From positions 1-64,000 of the forward strand of contig PAQL01000031.1 in assembly GCA_002709295.1 (NCBI GenBank): a DNA stretch of 64,000 nucleotides, read 5' to 3'. The DNA comes from Phycisphaerae bacterium (GTDB lineage Bacteria; Planctomycetota; Phycisphaerae; Phycisphaerales; SM1A02). The first letter of the stretch is position 1; each line of letters starts with the position of its first letter. The notes beneath the pieces are model-generated. The model ran no database searches. It was given only the letters and a program-made list of their open reading frames with translations, and was not told where the DNA came from. Position numbers and translations under genes: made by a program. This document shows positions 1 to 8,458 of this stretch, piece after piece.

Positions 1-23
1 TCCTTGGATGTACGCCATAACGA

Positions 24-57
24 AAAATGCCCCGGATCTTTCGATACGGGGCATTTT
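24..57. terminator. Rho-independent terminator, possibly bidirectional
   Basis: An 11-bp perfect stem (AAAATGCCCCG / CGGGGCATTTT) encloses a 12-nt loop, with A-rich and T-rich flanks on the two sides. It probably ends the unseen gene to the left and could also end apbC, which is transcribed leftward. The stretch between 58 and 169 holds nothing else I can support. Confidence 0.8.
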
Positions 58-169
58 CTTAAACCGCGCCGCAGATTGCTAGGTTTTCACACAGTCTGTC
101 ATGCGGGGCTTTTTCGTTTCTGCCGCCATGCAGCATGGGCCGCCGTGCTTACCACGGCGGCACCGCCAG

Positions 170-1264
170 TCAGTCGTCCGACACCGTGATGTTGGGCATC
201 GACTGCGCAATGATCTGACCGCTCTGGCTGATACGCGCGCCAACCGTACGAGCGACCTCCTGATAGATCATGGCGATCTGGCTTTCCGGATCGGCGATCA
301 CCGTCGGGCGCCCGGCGTCCGCCTGACTGCGGATCGCCATCGAGAGTGGCAGCGAGGCCAGCAGATCGACGTTGTACTGCGCCGCCAGCTTCTCGCCGCC
401 CCCCTCACCGAACAGATGTTCGGCGTGTCCGCAGTTGGAACAGATGTGGATGGCCATGTTCTCCACCACACCAAGTACCGGGATGTTCACCTTGCGGAAC
501 ATTTCCACACCTTTCTTCGCATCGAGCAATGCCAGATCCTGCGGTGTGGTCACGATGACAGCGCCGGTAACCGGCACCTTTTGCGCCAGCGTCAGCTGAA
601 TGTCGCCGGTGCCCGGGGGCATGTCGATGACCAGGTAGTCCAGATCGCGCCACGCGGTCTGGGTGATCAGTTGCAACAGCGCACCGGATACCATTGGTCC
701 GCGCCAGACCACCGGGGTACGGTCGTCGGAGAGAAACGCCATCGACATCAGCTGCACGCCGTGGGCCTCGAGCGGCACGAAGAACTTCTCGTCGCGCACC
801 TGTGGACGAGTGCCCTCGGCAATCCCGAACATGATGCCCACGCTAGGCCCATAGATATCGGCGTCCAGCACCCCAACCCGCGCGCCTTCACGCGCGAGCG
901 CCAGCGCCAGGTTGGCCGCCGTGGTGGACTTGCCCACGCCGCCCTTGCCCGACGCTACCGCGATGATGTTCTTCACGCTCGCCAGTGCCGGCACCTGATC
1001 CAGGGCCTTGTGCGGCTTTACCACGCAATCGACCTGCACGTCGGCACGCGCCACCTCGTCAAGACCCTCGACCGCCATGGCCAGCATCTGTGCCCAGCCA
1101 CTGCGGAACAGGCCGGCGGCATAGCCCAGCTCGAGCTGGACGCTGACGCGATCGCCCTGGATCTCGATGGAGCGCACGCAGCCGGCGCTCACCGGATCCT
1201 GATTCAGATGGGGGTCGGTGTACTGACGCAATACGGATTCCACAGCTTCGCGGGTGACAGGCAT
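170..1264 (-). CDS. apbC: Iron-sulfur cluster carrier ATPase ApbC/Mrp
   Basis: The product has 364 residues, normal for bacterial ApbC/Mrp P-loop NTPases, which bind a [4Fe-4S] cluster and pass it to apo-proteins in the cytoplasm. An N-terminal DUF59/MIP18-like domain covers about residues 1-90. The deviant Walker A motif GKGGVGKS is at about 107-114, and a CxxC pair (CSNC) near residue 275 is the expected cluster ligand. The protein starts MPVTREAVESVL, as pseudomonad homologues do. It diverges from metG, a common pseudomonad arrangement. Confidence 0.95.
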   Translation of the reverse strand: MPVTREAVESVLRQYTDPHLNQDPVSAGCVRSIEIQGDRVSVQLELGYAAGLFRSGWAQMLAMAVEGLDEVARADVQVDCVVKPHKALDQVPALASVKNIIAVASGKGGVGKSTTAANLALALAREGARVGVLDADIYGPSVGIMFGIAEGTRPQVRDEKFFVPLEAHGVQLMSMAFLSDDRTPVVWRGPMVSGALLQLITQTAWRDLDYLVIDMPPGTGDIQLTLAQKVPVTGAVIVTTPQDLALLDAKKGVEMFRKVNIPVLGVVENMAIHICSNCGHAEHLFGEGGGEKLAAQYNVDLLASLPLSMAIRSQADAGRPTVIADPESQIAMIYQEVARTVGARISQSGQIIAQSMPNITVSDD

Positions 1265-1445
1265 GGGTACTCCAAGAAAGACCGAGCAAAACAGACAGGC
1301 ATGTTACTCCCTGGACCGAAATCGGCCCACCGGCGCGCAATGCTGGTGGTTGGACTATCGGCACGGCAAGGCGTGCGGATGAAAAAAACCGGCTGCAGCT
1401 TTATAGTGCCGAGCTTTCTCCCAGCAATTGCGACTGCAGAAGCCC
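1265..1445. promoter_or_regulatory. Divergent apbC/metG intergenic region
   Basis: This 181-bp gap separates two divergent starts and must hold both promoters. I cannot assign -35/-10 boxes with confidence. The metG ribosome-binding site is weak (AGAAG before the ATG at 1446). Confidence 0.5.
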
Positions 1446-3488
1446 ATGTCCGAAGCCCGCAAGATCCTCGTCACCAGCGCCCTGCCCTACGCCAACGGCT
1501 CGATCCACCTCGGCCACATGCTCGAGTACATTCAGACCGACATGTGGGTGCGCTTCCAGAAGCTGCGCGGCAACCAATGTGTGTACGTCTGCGCCGATGA
1601 CGCGCACGGCTCGGCGATCATGCTGCGCGCCGAAAAGGAAGGCATCACGCCGGAGCAGCTGATCGCCAACGTGCAAGCCGAGCACAGTGCCGATTTCGCC
1701 GACTTTCTGGTCGACTTCGACAACTTCTATTCGACGCATTCGGATGAGAACCGTGAGCTCGCCGAGCTGATCTACACGCGCCTGCACGATGCGGGGCACA
1801 TAGCGACGCGCTCGGTGACCCAGTATTTCGACCCCGAGAAAGGCATGTTCCTCGCCGACCGCTTCATCAAAGGCACGTGCCCGAAGTGCGGCGCCGAAGA
1901 TCAGTACGGCGACAACTGCGAGAAGTGCGGTGCGACCTACGAGCCGACCGAACTGAAAGATCCGCGCTCGGCAATTTCCGGCGCTACGCCTGTGCTCAAG
2001 GACTCCAAGCATTTCTTCTTCAAGCTGCCCGACTTCGAAACGATGCTCAAGGAATGGACTCGCGGCGGCGCGCTGCAGGACTCGGTCGCCAACAAGATCG
2101 CCGAATGGCTCGATAGCGGGCTGCAGGAGTGGGACATTTCCCGCGACGCACCCTATTTCGGTTTCGAGATCCCCGGCGAGCCGGGCAAGTATTTCTACGT
2201 CTGGCTCGACGCACCGATCGGTTACATGGCGAGCTTCCAGAATCTCTGCAAACGCCGCCCCGAACTGTCCTTCGAGGCTTTCTGGAGCAAGGACTCAAGT
2301 GCCGAGCTGTACCACTTCATCGGCAAGGACATTATCAACTTCCACACCCTGTTCTGGCCGGCCATGCTGGACGGCGCGGGCTTCCGCAAGCCGACCGCGG
2401 TGAACGTGCATGGTTACCTGACGGTGAACGGGCAGAAGATGTCCAAGTCGCGCGGCACCTTCATCAAGGCGCGCACCTATCTCGAACACCTGAACCCTGA
2501 GTATCTGCGCTACTACTATGCGTCCAAGCTCGGCCGTGGCGTCGACGACCTCGACCTGAACCTCGAGGATTTCGTGCAGAAGGTCAATTCCGACCTGGTC
2601 GGAAAGGTGGTCAACATCGCCAGCCGCTGCGCCGGGTTCATCCACAAGGGCAACGGCGGCGTGATGGTCGACGCCAACCCCGAGCCGGAACTATGGGCAG
2701 CCTTCCAGACCGCCGCACCCGGCATCGCAGATGCCTATGAGGCACGCGACTTCGCACGCGCCATGCGCGAGATCATGCATCTGGCCGACCGCGCCAACGC
2801 CTGGATCGCCGACAAGGCGCCCTGGGCCTTGAACAAGGTCGAGGGCAAGCAGGCAGAGGTGCAGGAGATCTGCGCCCTGGGTATCAACCTGTTCCGCCAA
2901 CTGGTCATATTCCTCAAGCCAGTGCTGCCCAATCTGGCCGCTGCCGCCGAGCGATTCCTCAACGTCGAGCCGCTCAGCTGGTCGGACCACGCAGCGCCTC
3001 TGGCCAACCACTCGCTCAACGCCTTTACCCCACTGATGACTCGCATCGAGCCCGCTAAGATAGACGCCATGATCGAAGCCTCCAAAGAAGACCTCGCCGC
3101 CCAGGCCACCGAAGCAGTTGCCCAAGGTAACGGCGAGCTGATCAAGGAGCCGCTGGCGCCGGAAATCAACTTCGACGCCTTCGCTGCGGTGGATCTGCGC
3201 ATAGCCCTGATCGAGAAGGCCGAGTTCGTCGAGGGAGCCGACAAGCTGCTGCGCCTGACCCTGGACATCGGCGACGCCAAGCGCAACGTGTTCTCGGGCA
3301 TCAAGAGTGCCTATCCGGAACCGAGCAAGCTGGAAGGCCGACTGACGCTTTATGTCGCCAACCTGGCACCGCGCAAGATGAAGTTCGGCCTGTCCGAAGG
3401 CATGGTGCTGGCCGCAGGCCCGGGCGGCAGCGAGATCTACCTGCTTAGCCCGGACGCCGGCGCCAAACCTGGCCAGCGCGTCATGTAA
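1446..3488 (+). CDS. metG: Methionyl-tRNA synthetase
   Basis: This class I aminoacyl-tRNA synthetase charges tRNA-Met in the cytoplasm. The product has 680 residues, the usual length for the dimeric long form. The HIGH-type motif HLGH is near residue 20. A zinc knuckle with two CxxC-type pairs (CPKCG, CEKCG) lies near 145-165. KMSKS is at about 331-335. A C-terminal Trbp111-like tRNA-binding/dimerisation domain covers about 575-680. I chose the ATG at 1446 (MSEARKIL) over one 18 nt upstream because it gives the conserved N-terminus. Confidence 0.97.
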   Translation: MSEARKILVTSALPYANGSIHLGHMLEYIQTDMWVRFQKLRGNQCVYVCADDAHGSAIMLRAEKEGITPEQLIANVQAEHSADFADFLVDFDNFYSTHSDENRELAELIYTRLHDAGHIATRSVTQYFDPEKGMFLADRFIKGTCPKCGAEDQYGDNCEKCGATYEPTELKDPRSAISGATPVLKDSKHFFFKLPDFETMLKEWTRGGALQDSVANKIAEWLDSGLQEWDISRDAPYFGFEIPGEPGKYFYVWLDAPIGYMASFQNLCKRRPELSFEAFWSKDSSAELYHFIGKDIINFHTLFWPAMLDGAGFRKPTAVNVHGYLTVNGQKMSKSRGTFIKARTYLEHLNPEYLRYYYASKLGRGVDDLDLNLEDFVQKVNSDLVGKVVNIASRCAGFIHKGNGGVMVDANPEPELWAAFQTAAPGIADAYEARDFARAMREIMHLADRANAWIADKAPWALNKVEGKQAEVQEICALGINLFRQLVIFLKPVLPNLAAAAERFLNVEPLSWSDHAAPLANHSLNAFTPLMTRIEPAKIDAMIEASKEDLAAQATEAVAQGNGELIKEPLAPEINFDAFAAVDLRIALIEKAEFVEGADKLLRLTLDIGDAKRNVFSGIKSAYPEPSKLEGRLTLYVANLAPRKMKFGLSEGMVLAAGPGGSEIYLLSPDAGAKPGQRVM

Positions 3489-3548
3489 CCTGGCCCTGCG
3501 AGCCGGTCACAAAGCCGGCTCGCAGGCCTGACGCCCCATGGGAAAACC

Positions 3549-3755
3549 ATGCGCGAACCTATCGATCCTTCACGCTGCCCGCTGTGCGGCCAGCCCAACC
3601 AGTGCGCCGAATGCGAACCCGGCGCGGAACAGCCTTGCTGGTGCGTGTCCCTGACCATTCCAGCCAGCACCCTCGACCGCCTCCCCGACGCGCTCAGAAA
3701 CCGGGCCTGTCTCTGCCCCCGCTGCGCCCGCAGCGAGCCCCGCAGCGACGCCTGA
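3549..3755 (+). CDS. Small cysteine-rich CWC-type protein
   Basis: The 68-residue product carries about nine cysteines in CPLCG, CAECE, CWC and CPRC patterns, matching the cysteine-rich CWC family common in proteobacteria. The spacing suggests zinc binding, but the biochemical role is unknown. Its TGA overlaps the ATG of the next gene (TGATG), so the two are probably translationally coupled. That pairing with a pseudouridine synthase is seen in other pseudomonads. Confidence 0.8.
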   Translation: MREPIDPSRCPLCGQPNQCAECEPGAEQPCWCVSLTIPASTLDRLPDALRNRACLCPRCARSEPRSDA

Positions 3756-4447
3756 TGCGACTCGACCGCTACCTCGCCAGCCGCGCACAACTCAGCCGCC
3801 AAGACGTCCGCCGCCTGCTGGCCGAAGGGCGGGCGCGGGTGAATGGCAATGTCGCACTGGAGACGGATCGAGAAATACGGATCTTCGACCGCATCGAACT
3901 CGATGGCGAACTGCTGCAGCCTGGGAAAGCCGCTCGCTATTTGATGCTGCACAAGCCGGCCGGGTGCGTTAGCGCGACGCACGACACAACCCACAGGACC
4001 GTGCTGGATCTTATCGACGAACCGGAGAAGCACGACCTGCACATCGCCGGGCGCCTGGACTTCAACACAACGGGGCTGATGCTGCTCACCAACGACGGTC
4101 ACTGGTCGCGGCGCCTGACCCAACCGAGCAGCCGGCAAGGCAAGGTCTACCTGGTCGAAACCGAGGACGAGATTTTGCCAGAGTGCATCCTGGCCTTTGC
4201 CAAAGGCCTCTACTTCCGCTTCGAGAACCTCACGACTCTGCCCGCTCAACTCACGCTGCTCGGCCCGCGTCAGGCCCGACTGACCCTGCACGAAGGGCGC
4301 TACCATCAGGTCAAACGTATGTTCGGCCATTTCAACAATCGCGTGACCACGCTGCACCGCGAGAGCATGGGCCCACTGCAGCTCGACCCGGCGCTCCCCG
4401 CCGGCAGCCATCGCCCGCTGACTGAGCAAGAGGTTGCGCAGATCTAA
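3755..4447 (+). CDS. rsuA: RsuA-type 16S rRNA pseudouridine synthase
   Basis: The product has 230 residues. An N-terminal S4 RNA-binding domain (about 1-60, MRLDRYLASRAQLSRQ) is followed by the RsuA/RluB/E/F catalytic domain. The catalytic aspartate sits in GRLDFNTTGLML near residue 105. RsuA makes pseudouridine 516 in 16S rRNA; the exact target is inferred from family. The ATG at 3755 overlaps the stop of the CWC gene and places the S4 domain at the N-terminus. Confidence 0.88.
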   Translation: MRLDRYLASRAQLSRQDVRRLLAEGRARVNGNVALETDREIRIFDRIELDGELLQPGKAARYLMLHKPAGCVSATHDTTHRTVLDLIDEPEKHDLHIAGRLDFNTTGLMLLTNDGHWSRRLTQPSSRQGKVYLVETEDEILPECILAFAKGLYFRFENLTTLPAQLTLLGPRQARLTLHEGRYHQVKRMFGHFNNRVTTLHRESMGPLQLDPALPAGSHRPLTEQEVAQI

Positions 4448-4522
4448 GGGCGACACCAGTTACCGGAAAAATCATCATCGCCCTTCATTTCCCCCACGCC
4501 TTCTGGTAAAAAGGCACCCGTC

Positions 4523-4596
4523 GCGGGCGTCGTATAATGGCATTACCTGAGCTTCCCAAGCTCATGACGAGGGTTCGATTCCCTTCGCCCGCTCCA
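4523..4596 (+). tRNA. tRNA-Gly(CCC), prophage integration site
   Basis: The 7-bp acceptor stem is GCGGGCG / CGCCCGC. The anticodon stem TGAGC / GCTCA closes the loop TTCCCAA with anticodon CCC. The TTC-containing T arm and an encoded CCA end at 4594-4596 are present. The prophage entered within the 3' part (from 4553), but its end restores an intact 3' half, so this copy should be functional. Confidence 0.95.
4553..4596 (+). repeat. attL: 44-bp direct repeat, left prophage junction
   Basis: The segment TTCCCAAGCTC...CGCTCCA, running from the anticodon loop to CCA, recurs identically at 48520-48563. Flanking bases differ on both sides (left GC/right GA before it; left G/right C after it). This is the classic tRNA-gene footprint of a tyrosine recombinase. 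Confidence 0.93.
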
Positions 4597-4604
4597 GATT
4601 CTAC

Positions 4605-4629
4605 GGGGCCTCTAGTGAGGCCCCTTTTT
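4605..4629 (+). terminator. Terminator downstream of tRNA-Gly
   Basis: GGGGCCTC, a TAGT loop, GAGGCCCC and a T-run form a strong intrinsic terminator nine bases after the tRNA CCA. It lies inside the prophage end, so the phage supplies the tRNA terminator after integration. Confidence 0.88.
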
Positions 4630-4633
4630 ATTT

Positions 4634-4686
4634 GGTGACAGTAATGGCGACAGTTATCGATTGTCGGGGCCGCTGAAACTGTCACC
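4634..4686. promoter_or_regulatory. Candidate left-arm integrase binding sites
   Basis: Three copies of a GGTGACAGTT-like decamer occur beside attL: GGTGACAGTA at 4634, GGCGACAGTT at 4646 and the inverted AACTGTCACC at 4677. The same decamer recurs twice beside the integrase near the other end (48368-48390). Sharing by both arms suggests arm-type sites for the prophage integrase or its excisionase. Confidence 0.5.
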
Positions 4687-4732
4687 ACCGCCGGCCGTAA
4701 TCATCCCCAAAATGGCAAAACGAGAGGCCGCC

Positions 4733-5209
4733 CTAGCGCCTGGCCGCAGCCCTCACTCCGTCGTAGACCCGCTCACAGGTAAGCCCTGCTGACCGGGATC
4801 TGTCAGCCTGGCCTGCCATTGCTCGGCCTGCCGCCTCCATTTCTCCAAGCACGTCGGCGAACACTGCGGCGGCGTTTGCCCTTGCCTGGCGCTCGCCGGC
4901 AGTTCCGGCATTGCAGGTAGCGAGCTGAGTGGCAAGCCGCCCGGCTTGCCGGCGCAACCCAGCAGCAACAGCCCCAGCATCAGCGGCAGCACGCCGCAGG
5001 TCTTCCAGTTCGTCATGGCCTTTCTGTCCTTCTGTATCGGCTACCGCCTGTTGTTTGCGCTCTACAACGCGCACCACCTGCACCGCTTGGGTCTGGTCCT
5101 GCGCGATGCCTGCTCCCAGCCGCCAGCCATTGACCTTCCAGCCCGCGGCAAAGCAGAGCACCGCCAGCAGCCCGTAAACGGTGCTGCGCTCAAATAGCGT
5201 GCCGATCAT
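4733..5209 (-). CDS. i-spanin Rz-like (DUF2514 type) lysis protein
   Basis: The 158-residue product starts MIGTLFERSTVYGLLAVLCFAAGW, a single N-terminal membrane anchor. A long, charged, helix-prone periplasmic segment rich in Ala, Gln and Arg follows. This is the shape of an inner-membrane spanin. The ATG overlaps the endolysin stop (ATGA), which fixes the start. It acts with the embedded Rz1 gene to fuse or disrupt the outer membrane at the end of phage lysis. A longer upstream reading in this frame is only endolysin antisense frame. Confidence 0.8.
   Translation of the reverse strand: MIGTLFERSTVYGLLAVLCFAAGWKVNGWRLGAGIAQDQTQAVQVVRVVERKQQAVADTEGQKGHDELEDLRRAAADAGAVAAGLRRQAGRLATQLATCNAGTAGERQARANAAAVFADVLGEMEAAGRAMAGQADRSRSAGLTCERVYDGVRAAARR
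4753..5016 (-). CDS. o-spanin Rz1-like lipoprotein, embedded in Rz
   Basis: The 87-residue product has a signal peptide ending in a lipobox (LLLLGC, then AG), a short proline-rich mature part typical of Rz1, and a few further cysteines. It lies wholly inside the Rz gene in another frame, the arrangement seen in lambda. The mature lipoprotein should sit in the outer membrane and contact Rz. An ATG at 5016 is preceded by AAAGG. Automatic annotation could easily miss this gene. Confidence 0.78.
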   Translation of the reverse strand: MTNWKTCGVLPLMLGLLLLGCAGKPGGLPLSSLPAMPELPASARQGQTPPQCSPTCLEKWRRQAEQWQARLTDPGQQGLPVSGSTTE

Positions 5210-5838
5210 GCCAACACCTCCTGCCCCGCCTGCCACAGCGCCAGGCGCTGCGCCTGGCCATGGGTGCCGCCGTTGATGCGGCGGGTGATCCGCTCGAACT
5301 CGCCGGCATCCGCCAGTTCGTTGAGGCCGTTGCTGCTCCAGAACCAAGCGGCGGACAGTGCTGCCCATTCGGGCTGTTCGAGCAGGTCGGGGTAGTCCTC
5401 GAGGTTCTGGCCGATGGCCTCGCTGCAGATGCGATAGTTGTCGCGCCCGGTGAGCTGGATCAGCCCGCGCCCGCGGTAGCGCCAGCCGTCGCCGCTGGCG
5501 GCCGGGCCATTGCCCAGCCGATCGGCGTAGACGTGGTTGGCGATGGGCTCGGGCCGCCGCGCCAGGAGGTGCGCCAGCGCGTTGGGCTGCCCGTCGGCCG
5601 CGCGAAAGCGCCGCGGCCAGGTAGCTGCCAGACCTGCTGCGGAATAGTTGAGGTTCTCGATCAGGTGGCGGAGATGGCCAGACTCGTGGCCGACCTGGGC
5701 AATGAACGCCGCTCGCCGCACAGGGCTATCAATGCGGTAGCGCGCCATGGCTCGGTTGAGTGCAGGTACAAAAACGCCCGCGACAGGGCGGGCGTTGGGG
5801 AGGATCTGCAGCAGCTGCTGCTCGGTCAGGGGTCGCAT
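5206..5838 (-). CDS. Phage endolysin, glycoside hydrolase family 19
   Basis: The 210-residue product resembles GH19 chitinase/lysozyme-type endolysins that cleave peptidoglycan glycan strands. The motif GHESGHL near residue 50 carries the probable catalytic glutamate. YRGRGLIQLTGRDNY and NGLNELAD are characteristic of the fold. No signal peptide is visible, so export would rely on the holin. The ATG at 5838 with GGAG upstream gives MRPLTEQQLLQ. The spanin genes follow with a 4-nt overlap. Confidence 0.9.
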   Translation of the reverse strand: MRPLTEQQLLQILPNARPVAGVFVPALNRAMARYRIDSPVRRAAFIAQVGHESGHLRHLIENLNYSAAGLAATWPRRFRAADGQPNALAHLLARRPEPIANHVYADRLGNGPAASGDGWRYRGRGLIQLTGRDNYRICSEAIGQNLEDYPDLLEQPEWAALSAAWFWSSNGLNELADAGEFERITRRINGGTHGQAQRLALWQAGQEVLA

Positions 5839-5852
5839 GGGAAACTCCAGGC

Positions 5853-5876
5853 AAAAGAAGCCCGCGCGTGGCGGGC
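5853..5876 (-). terminator. Terminator-like hairpin upstream of the endolysin
   Basis: Leftward RNA would form GCCCGC / GCGGGC with a 5-nt loop followed by TTCTTTTG. It sits between gpD and the endolysin start, so lysis genes depend on read-through or antitermination. Confidence 0.6.
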
Positions 5877-5943
5877 GTGTCAGATCAGCGGAAACCAAAC
5901 AAGGTTCGCTTTCCTTTTTCGGCTGCGCGCGTCCTTCGGGCGC

Positions 5944-7002
5944 TTATCCGCCCGCATCCGGCAAGCTCACCACCGCCAGCGGTGCGTCGGCTTTCTTGGT
6001 GCGGCCGACCTTGGCCTTGCCCTGGTTGCCGGCTGAAATCGAGTAGCTGTCCACCCAGCTCTGTCCGGCATAGGTGCGGGTCACAGACTCCACTAGGTAG
6101 TCGCCGTCGGCGCCGGCCTTGAAGCCAGCCAGCCGCACCGTGCTTTCGGCGCCGATGTCGGCGCGCCCTATCGACGACAGGTTGCCGGAGGCGGTCGCGC
6201 GGTTGAGTCCATCCAGGCGAGATTTGGCAGCTGCCTTGGCGGCGTCCGGTGTCGGGTAGACGTGCCGGTCAACGTGCTCGCCGCCGGCCTGGGCGGCTGT
6301 GCCGTCCGGGTTGGGCAGTTCCACCACCACCTGCTTGCCGGTTTTCGGGTCGTGCGCGCGCGCCTTCACTTTCGCGAACGCGGCGCGATCGGGGAATGTC
6401 AGCTGGTAGCTGGCGAGATCCTGCGGGGTCAGCGTCACGGCCGGCACTGCCTTGCCTGTGGCCGACTTGCCGGAGTCACGCGGCAGGACGATCAGCTTGC
6501 CCTCCTTCACCGTCGCGGTCGCGCCGTGCTGGCGGGCCAGGCGGGTAATGAAGTGCAGATCGGATTCGCCCTGCTGGTCAGCGCGCGGAACCTCGGCCTC
6601 GACGCTGCAGGCAGGCTCCCACCCGTTGCGCGCGGCGACCGTGGCGACAATGGCCGCGACCGTCGTCGATTCATACGCGACGCTGCGGGTGCTGCGCGCG
6701 TCCTGGCGCATGTCGCTCGGCTTGGCGCGAATGGTGATCGTGGACGGCGGGCCGGACAGTTCGATTTCATCCACGGTGAAGCTGCCCATCGGCGCGAGCG
6801 CCTGCCCTCGCCAGCCCAGAGCAACGCGAAGGACCGCGCCCTTGGGCGGAAACTCGACGCGGCCGTCCCGGTCATCGAGGCGAATCTCCAGCTCATCCGA
6901 GTCGAGCCCCGCCTTGTCGGTGATGCGCAGCTCGAGCAGGCGGTCGCGCAGCAGCTCGGTGATGTTCTCTTTGTTGGCGATCAGTTCGAAGTCGGCTTGC
7001 AT
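5944..7002 (-). CDS. P2 gpD-like late control/tail hub protein
   Basis: The 352-residue product resembles the phage late control D family (P2 gpD; related to the VgrG N-terminal region), a tail hub component that links the tube to the baseplate spike. Recognisable stretches include MGSFTVDEIELSGPP and TYAGQSWVDSYSI. It is the last tail structural gene before the lysis cassette. It is separated from gpX by a 2.6-kb block of regulatory and unknown genes, whereas U, X and D are usually contiguous. Confidence 0.88.
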   Translation of the reverse strand: MQADFELIANKENITELLRDRLLELRITDKAGLDSDELEIRLDDRDGRVEFPPKGAVLRVALGWRGQALAPMGSFTVDEIELSGPPSTITIRAKPSDMRQDARSTRSVAYESTTVAAIVATVAARNGWEPACSVEAEVPRADQQGESDLHFITRLARQHGATATVKEGKLIVLPRDSGKSATGKAVPAVTLTPQDLASYQLTFPDRAAFAKVKARAHDPKTGKQVVVELPNPDGTAAQAGGEHVDRHVYPTPDAAKAAAKSRLDGLNRATASGNLSSIGRADIGAESTVRLAGFKAGADGDYLVESVTRTYAGQSWVDSYSISAGNQGKAKVGRTKKADAPLAVVSLPDAGG

Positions 7003-7039
7003 GCTTGGCCTGCACGGTCAGTTGCGAAATTTGTTCAGG

Positions 7040-7069
7040 AACAAAAGAACCCAGCGCCGGGCTGGGTTC
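7040..7069 (-). terminator. Leftward terminator after the antirepressor gene
   Basis: GAACCCAGC / GCTGGGTTC with a 5-nt loop is followed, in the leftward sense, by TTTTGTTCC. It ends the inserted cassette just before gpD. Confidence 0.75.
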
Positions 7070-7130
7070 AGTGGTTGCCGAGGGGCGTCGGGGCTATTGC
7101 TCAAAATTGAGCATTAGCTTCAGCAGGATG

Positions 7131-8096
7131 TTACGCGGCTTGCTGCATGCGCTGCGCCACGGCGGCCAGAATGCCGGGCAGCAGCCGCTGAGGCGGGCCG
7201 GATGGGTCCGCGATCCAGTCGGCGAGGTGCTCGACGTTGGCCAGCACCGCACACTGCGGTATCTCGCGCAGCGTGATGCGGCCCCGCTCGTCCAGGTGGC
7301 AGAGGAACCGGTTGTTGCCGATCATGCCGCGCAGCAGCTCGGCGGGGTCGCCGCTGCCCTGCGGGATGGGCGGTGCAGGCTGTTTGCCCTGCAGCTCGCC
7401 AAGCGTGCGGGCGAGCCAGCTACGCCAGCGGGCGCCGCGCTCGTGCTCGGCGTAGTCGCTTGCGCGAAAGGCCGCGGAGGGCGAAAGGAAGTTCAGCGAC
7501 TGGCGCCCGCGCTTGGTGGTGCACACCTCGGTACGCGAGGCGGCGCGGGTGATGCGGTCCGAGGAGCGCAGGCCCAGCGCGACAGCCACATTGGCGGCGG
7601 CGAACCAGGGCTGGCCGTCACGCATCACCACCCGGATGCGCTTGCCTTCGAAGGCTACCTGGTCCCAATCCTCTGCCGGCAGGGTGGCGATGCGGGGCGC
7701 GGCGCTTTCCACCTGCGCCGCCTCTAGCTGGTTGAAGGCATCGATATACGCCTCTTTGAACTTGGCCGCCTCTTTGCCAGTAAAGCCCATGCAAAGGAAG
7801 GTGAAGCCGTCGCGGGTCATGCGAACCACGGGATACTTGGCTACGCCGCCATTGGGCTGCTCGATTGATTGAGATGCTTCCGCAAAATTGCGGAGGCGAA
7901 ACTCCGGCGAACAATCCAGGCTCCGAATGCGCCTCAGCACATCGTCATGACGCTTTCCGAAGCGCTCCGCCACAGCAAGGCTGGTGGTCATAGGTCGGCC
8001 GTCTATCAGCTCCACCGCAGCATTGATGTGTTGGGCTGGCGTGTCCCATGTAGGGGTTGTGTTGCCGGTGTGTTGGGTTGTGGTAGTATCGACCAT
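7131..8096 (-). CDS. Rha/BRO-type phage antirepressor
   Basis: The 321-residue product has two recognisable parts. Residues about 40-130 resemble the Rha regulatory family (TSLAVAERFGKRHDDVLRRI ... FTFLCMGFTGKEAAKFKEAY). Residues about 165-245 resemble BRO-N domains (GKRIRVVMRDGQPWFAAANV). Such proteins act as antirepressors or phage regulators. The ATG at 8096 is preceded by AGGA; upstream codons lack features. It lies downstream of a small Arc-like gene on the same strand, inside an insertion between gpX and gpD. Confidence 0.82.
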   Translation of the reverse strand: MVDTTTTQHTGNTTPTWDTPAQHINAAVELIDGRPMTTSLAVAERFGKRHDDVLRRIRSLDCSPEFRLRNFAEASQSIEQPNGGVAKYPVVRMTRDGFTFLCMGFTGKEAAKFKEAYIDAFNQLEAAQVESAAPRIATLPAEDWDQVAFEGKRIRVVMRDGQPWFAAANVAVALGLRSSDRITRAASRTEVCTTKRGRQSLNFLSPSAAFRASDYAEHERGARWRSWLARTLGELQGKQPAPPIPQGSGDPAELLRGMIGNNRFLCHLDERGRITLREIPQCAVLANVEHLADWIADPSGPPQRLLPGILAAVAQRMQQAA

Positions 8097-8161
8097 GACG
8101 TTATTCCTAGTTAGTTTGATGTCACCTGAAGCCCTGGCCTGTCCGCCGGGGCTTCTTTCTT

Positions 8162-8332
8162 TCAGGCTACTGCCTGCTTGCCTTGCATTTCCCGCCATTT
8201 GAATCCCTCCTCGATCAGCAAACCCAATTCTGCGTTTAGGCTGCGGCGGCTATTCCGCGCCTCGTTTTCTGCGCGCTCACGAATGTCATTGGCTAGTCGC
8301 AGCGGGTAAGGAGTTCTTCTTTTCGATTCCAT
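8162..8332 (-). CDS. Small Arc-like ribbon-helix-helix repressor
   Basis: The 56-residue product begins MESKRRTPYPLRLANDIRER, followed by EARNSRRSLNAELGLLIEEG. This is the Arc-type pattern of a DNA-contacting strand and two helices. A very strong ribosome-binding site (AGGAGGTGG) precedes the ATG at 8332. It diverges from another Arc-like gene across a 126-bp region of repeats, so the two probably regulate that region. It may control the antirepressor downstream, as Arc and Ant do in P22 (inference). Confidence 0.8.
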   Translation of the reverse strand: MESKRRTPYPLRLANDIRERAENEARNSRRSLNAELGLLIEEGFKWREMQGKQAVA

Positions 8333-8350
8333 AGGCCACCTCCTGAAAGT

Positions 8351-8394
8351 GAATCTATTAGATGTCACATGCATGATAGATGTCAAATAGATTC
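8351..8394. promoter_or_regulatory. Operator-like repeats between two divergent Arc-type genes
   Basis: The 9-bp inverted repeat GAATCTATT / AATAGATTC (8351-8359 and 8386-8394) encloses two direct copies of TAGATGTCA (8359 and 8377, 18 bp apart) and an 8-bp CATGCATG palindrome (8368-8375). The region is AT-rich compared with its surroundings, as expected for overlapping promoters and Arc-type operators. Confidence 0.65.
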
Positions 8395-8458
8395 TTTGAT
8401 GGCAAACTGAGTCATTGCGCATACTGCAACTCGTAGAACCGTTAATCCCTGAGCTCGA

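Noticed and set aside
4485-4688. A leftward frame encoding GEGNRTLVMSLGSSGN-like residues
   Set aside because: It is the antisense reading of tRNA-Gly, a known false-gene pattern.
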